Of a stretch of 64,000 bases of DNA, positions 61,850-64,000 are shown piece after piece. The notes below the pieces were generated by a model. The model made no database searches. It worked only from the letters and a program-made list of their open reading frames with translations, and was not told the origin of the DNA. Source of the DNA: Pomphorhynchus laevis (lineage: Eukaryota; Acanthocephala; Palaeacanthocephala; Echinorhynchida; Pomphorhynchidae); the NCBI GenBank assembly GCA_012934845.2, contig WNNJ02002475.1, positions 62,001 to 126,000 on the forward strand, read 5' to 3'. The translations under genes and the position numbers were made by a program. Each line of letters begins with the position of its first letter. Position 1 is the stretch's first letter.

Positions 61850-63905
61850 ACCCCCGTCCCGTCCTTCCTGTCTCTTTTCTCAATAACCTACATCCATCAA
61901 TCAAAATCACTTCCACCAACCATTACGATCCTTCCACTCATAACCTGTCCTCACATCGCTTGCCACCCTCTTTATTATCATAATCCTCTATGTCTCCCGT
62001 CGTCAAACCTACTCCCTCCAATCTTCAACTGCCAGCTCTCCTATCGTGATCTCACCCACTCACGTTACTCGTCCTCCTTTACGGAAACGCTTTCCTTCTC
62101 GCGATCGTTGCGTCATCGTCACTAATATCACTCCTTCTACCTCTTTATCTCCATAAGCACGTATTGACCACGATGTTTCCGCTTTCATATCCATCCTCTC
62201 GTTTCTTGTTCCTGAGGATAAAACATCCTTATTCAACAACATCTTTCCTGTCGCATTCATCCGCCTAAACAAATCTCAATCAAATACTTCTGAGCCCCTC
62301 TCCTAAAATTGTTTTCACACATCGCTCTCACGCGTTCTCTGTCCTCTCTCAACGATTTAAACTCATGTCGTCTTCAGCCACTCGAATTTCCCCGATCGCA
62401 CCTCTTTCGAAATCGCTCAACTCTCTTTTGCCCGCATCGAAAAACGCCGTCGCGAGGAAAACGGCGAAACATATCTCTCCATCCAAAACATCGACGGAAA
62501 TTTTTAAGTTGTCCACACTCGCCACAAAATTCGATGGCGCTCCATCTCCCATATGTGTCTTCTCCGCTAGACCATTTCACCACCACACACGTTTTCCGCA
62601 TTGGCATCCTAAACACTAGATCTATTTTTCACAAATCCGATCTTATCCTCCACCTATTTACCAAGCAATCCATCGATATCATCTGCCTCACCGAATCTTG
62701 GCACTCATATTCCGACGACCTCTTCATTCACCGTTTGCTCTCTGCCTGTTGAACACTAGTCGAATCCGCCCGCCACCTCAGCTCATCCCATTCTAAATTC
62801 TCTAATCATGGCGGCATTGTCGCATTCGCCCGTCACCCCGCGTCTCTTCGCAAAATCACTCAACCTTTCAGTCCTTGCTCCTTTGAATTGCTCACTTGTC
62901 GTTATTCTAGCCCGATCACTCTGGATCTCGCCATTGTATAACCTCCTGCTTCATCAGCTCCTACCTCCTTATTGTTTACCATACTCGCTTACCTCATTTT
63001 TCATTGTTCTTTGTCCTCAATCCCTTCACTCATTCTATGCGACTTCACCATCCGCCTTGACCGCTCCTCTTCCACCGATTCCATCCGGTTTATTAACATT
63101 CTATCCAACTACAATTGCAAACTTATCTCGACTGCCCCCACACATATTCTTGGTGGAGCACACGAGATCATCGCTGACCCGATCATTTTGCTGCCTACAC
63201 CTCACTGTCCATCTCCGATCCTGGTCTATCCGATCACTTTCTCGTAACCCTTAATCTCACTTTCAACCACTCATCGCTTCACACACCTACCATCCTACGT
63301 CTCCCTTGGAGAAATCTAGACCTTCCCCTTCTCCGCTCCCCCTTACTTAAATCGTCTTTATCTTCTCACACAATAACATCATCCTCTCCTTACGATCTTG
63401 CCTTTCTTTTCGACTTTCACATCCACTCTTGATTTTCTCTTGCCCTTTAAGCCTCATTCTCACCGTCGCTTGTACCGTGCCCCATGGTTTGACATCCAAT
63501 GCATAATCTCAAAGCGGTCAGCTTTTCGAGTCTATTACCGCTCTCTCAGACATGATATCCGCTCGCTCACTCAGTCTCCCCGTGATTCCAATCTCGCTCT
63601 TCGCCGGTCTCATCTCCATCTATTACGTAACCAACGCAACTCCTTCTGGCAGCATAAAATCAAAACTTCATTAAACTCTAAGACTCTCTAGCATACTTTC
63701 AACTCAATCCTTTCTCGTTCATCTTCGTCTTGCAACATCAATCCCCGTAATTATTCGTCATTTCTTCAGACCAAAGTATCCACTTTGCTCTTTCACAACT
63801 CTGTCACCATTCCATCTAAACTGCTACTCCCCTCGTATCATCATCCCTGTACTCTTTCATCTTCTCATTGTCTCACCTGCAGAAGTCTCCATACATTAAA
63901 CACGA
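61850..63905 (+). mobile_element. CR1-like LINE, APE part, 3'-incomplete
   Basis: A C-rich stretch unlike the AT-rich neighbourhood. It encodes GILNTRSIFHKSDLILHLFT and DIICLTESWHS (start of an APE domain, 62.6-62.75 kb), GGIVAFARH (62.81 kb), a GGAHEIIADPIILLPTPHCP segment (63.15 kb), and LYRAPWFDIQCIISKRSAFR (63.47 kb), the linker before an RT. The frame changes several times. It breaks off at about 63905, where AT-rich DNA resumes, before any RT motif. Confidence 0.65.
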
Positions 63906-64000
63906 ATTAATATCTATTATTATAATATTATAAATTAATACCTATAGATGAAAAGGAGTCAGTATCAGTTCCAGCCAAAGAATAATTGTAGAACAATGAA

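Overview
The window is AT-rich animal DNA, most likely an arthropod or another invertebrate. It has spliced host exons with GT/AG borders, long introns and a dense population of retroelements, but no bacterial features. The species cannot be named from the sequence.

Host genes. The best supported is a diphosphoinositol polyphosphate phosphohydrolase (DIPP/Aps, Nudix family) on the + strand. Its four exons lie at about 26.8-27.96, 37.73-37.88, 39.69-39.77 and 47.46-47.58 kb, all with matching splice phases. It carries an unusually long Ser/Asn-rich N-terminal exon, and its introns hold most of the repeats between 28 and 47 kb. Two exons at 10.2 and 13.25 kb look like the 3' end of an unrecognised membrane protein. 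A piece of ERCC1 with an in-frame stop lies at 49.5-49.8 kb on the - strand.

Retroelements by region. 0-3.4 kb: an I/Jockey-group LINE with zinc-knuckle ORF1, APE+RT ORF2 and a (TTAC)n tail; shorter relatives recur at 29.6-31.4, 34.1-34.5 and 48.5-48.9 kb. 5.6-15.1, 23.2-24.4 and 52.8-55.6 kb: many 5'-truncated copies of a Naiad-like Penelope element (PLE) with a conserved structured 3' end. 16.3 kb: a MITE-like element. 17.56-18.24 kb: a retrozyme-like insertion carrying a textbook type I hammerhead ribozyme. 18.3-20.2 kb: a decayed Ty3/gypsy fossil. 31.45-34.05 kb: a decayed APE LINE on the - strand. 34.65-37.27 kb: a hairpin minisatellite and a 428-bp duplication. 41.3-46.0 kb: two LINE remnants of a group with Cys-rich N-terminus and nuclease-like C-terminus. 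49.96-54.5 kb: canonical GIY-YIG Penelope copies in head-to-head order, one fused in frame to the Naiad-like RT. 56.5-58.4 kb: a ~379-bp tandem family holding hammerhead core pieces in permuted order. 59.3-63.9 kb: two CR1/L2-like LINE remnants.

The most interesting theme is self-cleaving RNA and Penelope elements. The window holds one complete hammerhead in a dimeric insertion flanked by a 12-bp target-site duplication. It also holds a tandem family with co-varying hammerhead helices in an unusual order, and a Naiad-like 3' module with the same core spacing (CGAAAC, 21 nt, CTGATGA). Both PLE clades are possible sources of the reverse transcriptase that moves the small elements; this last link is inference.
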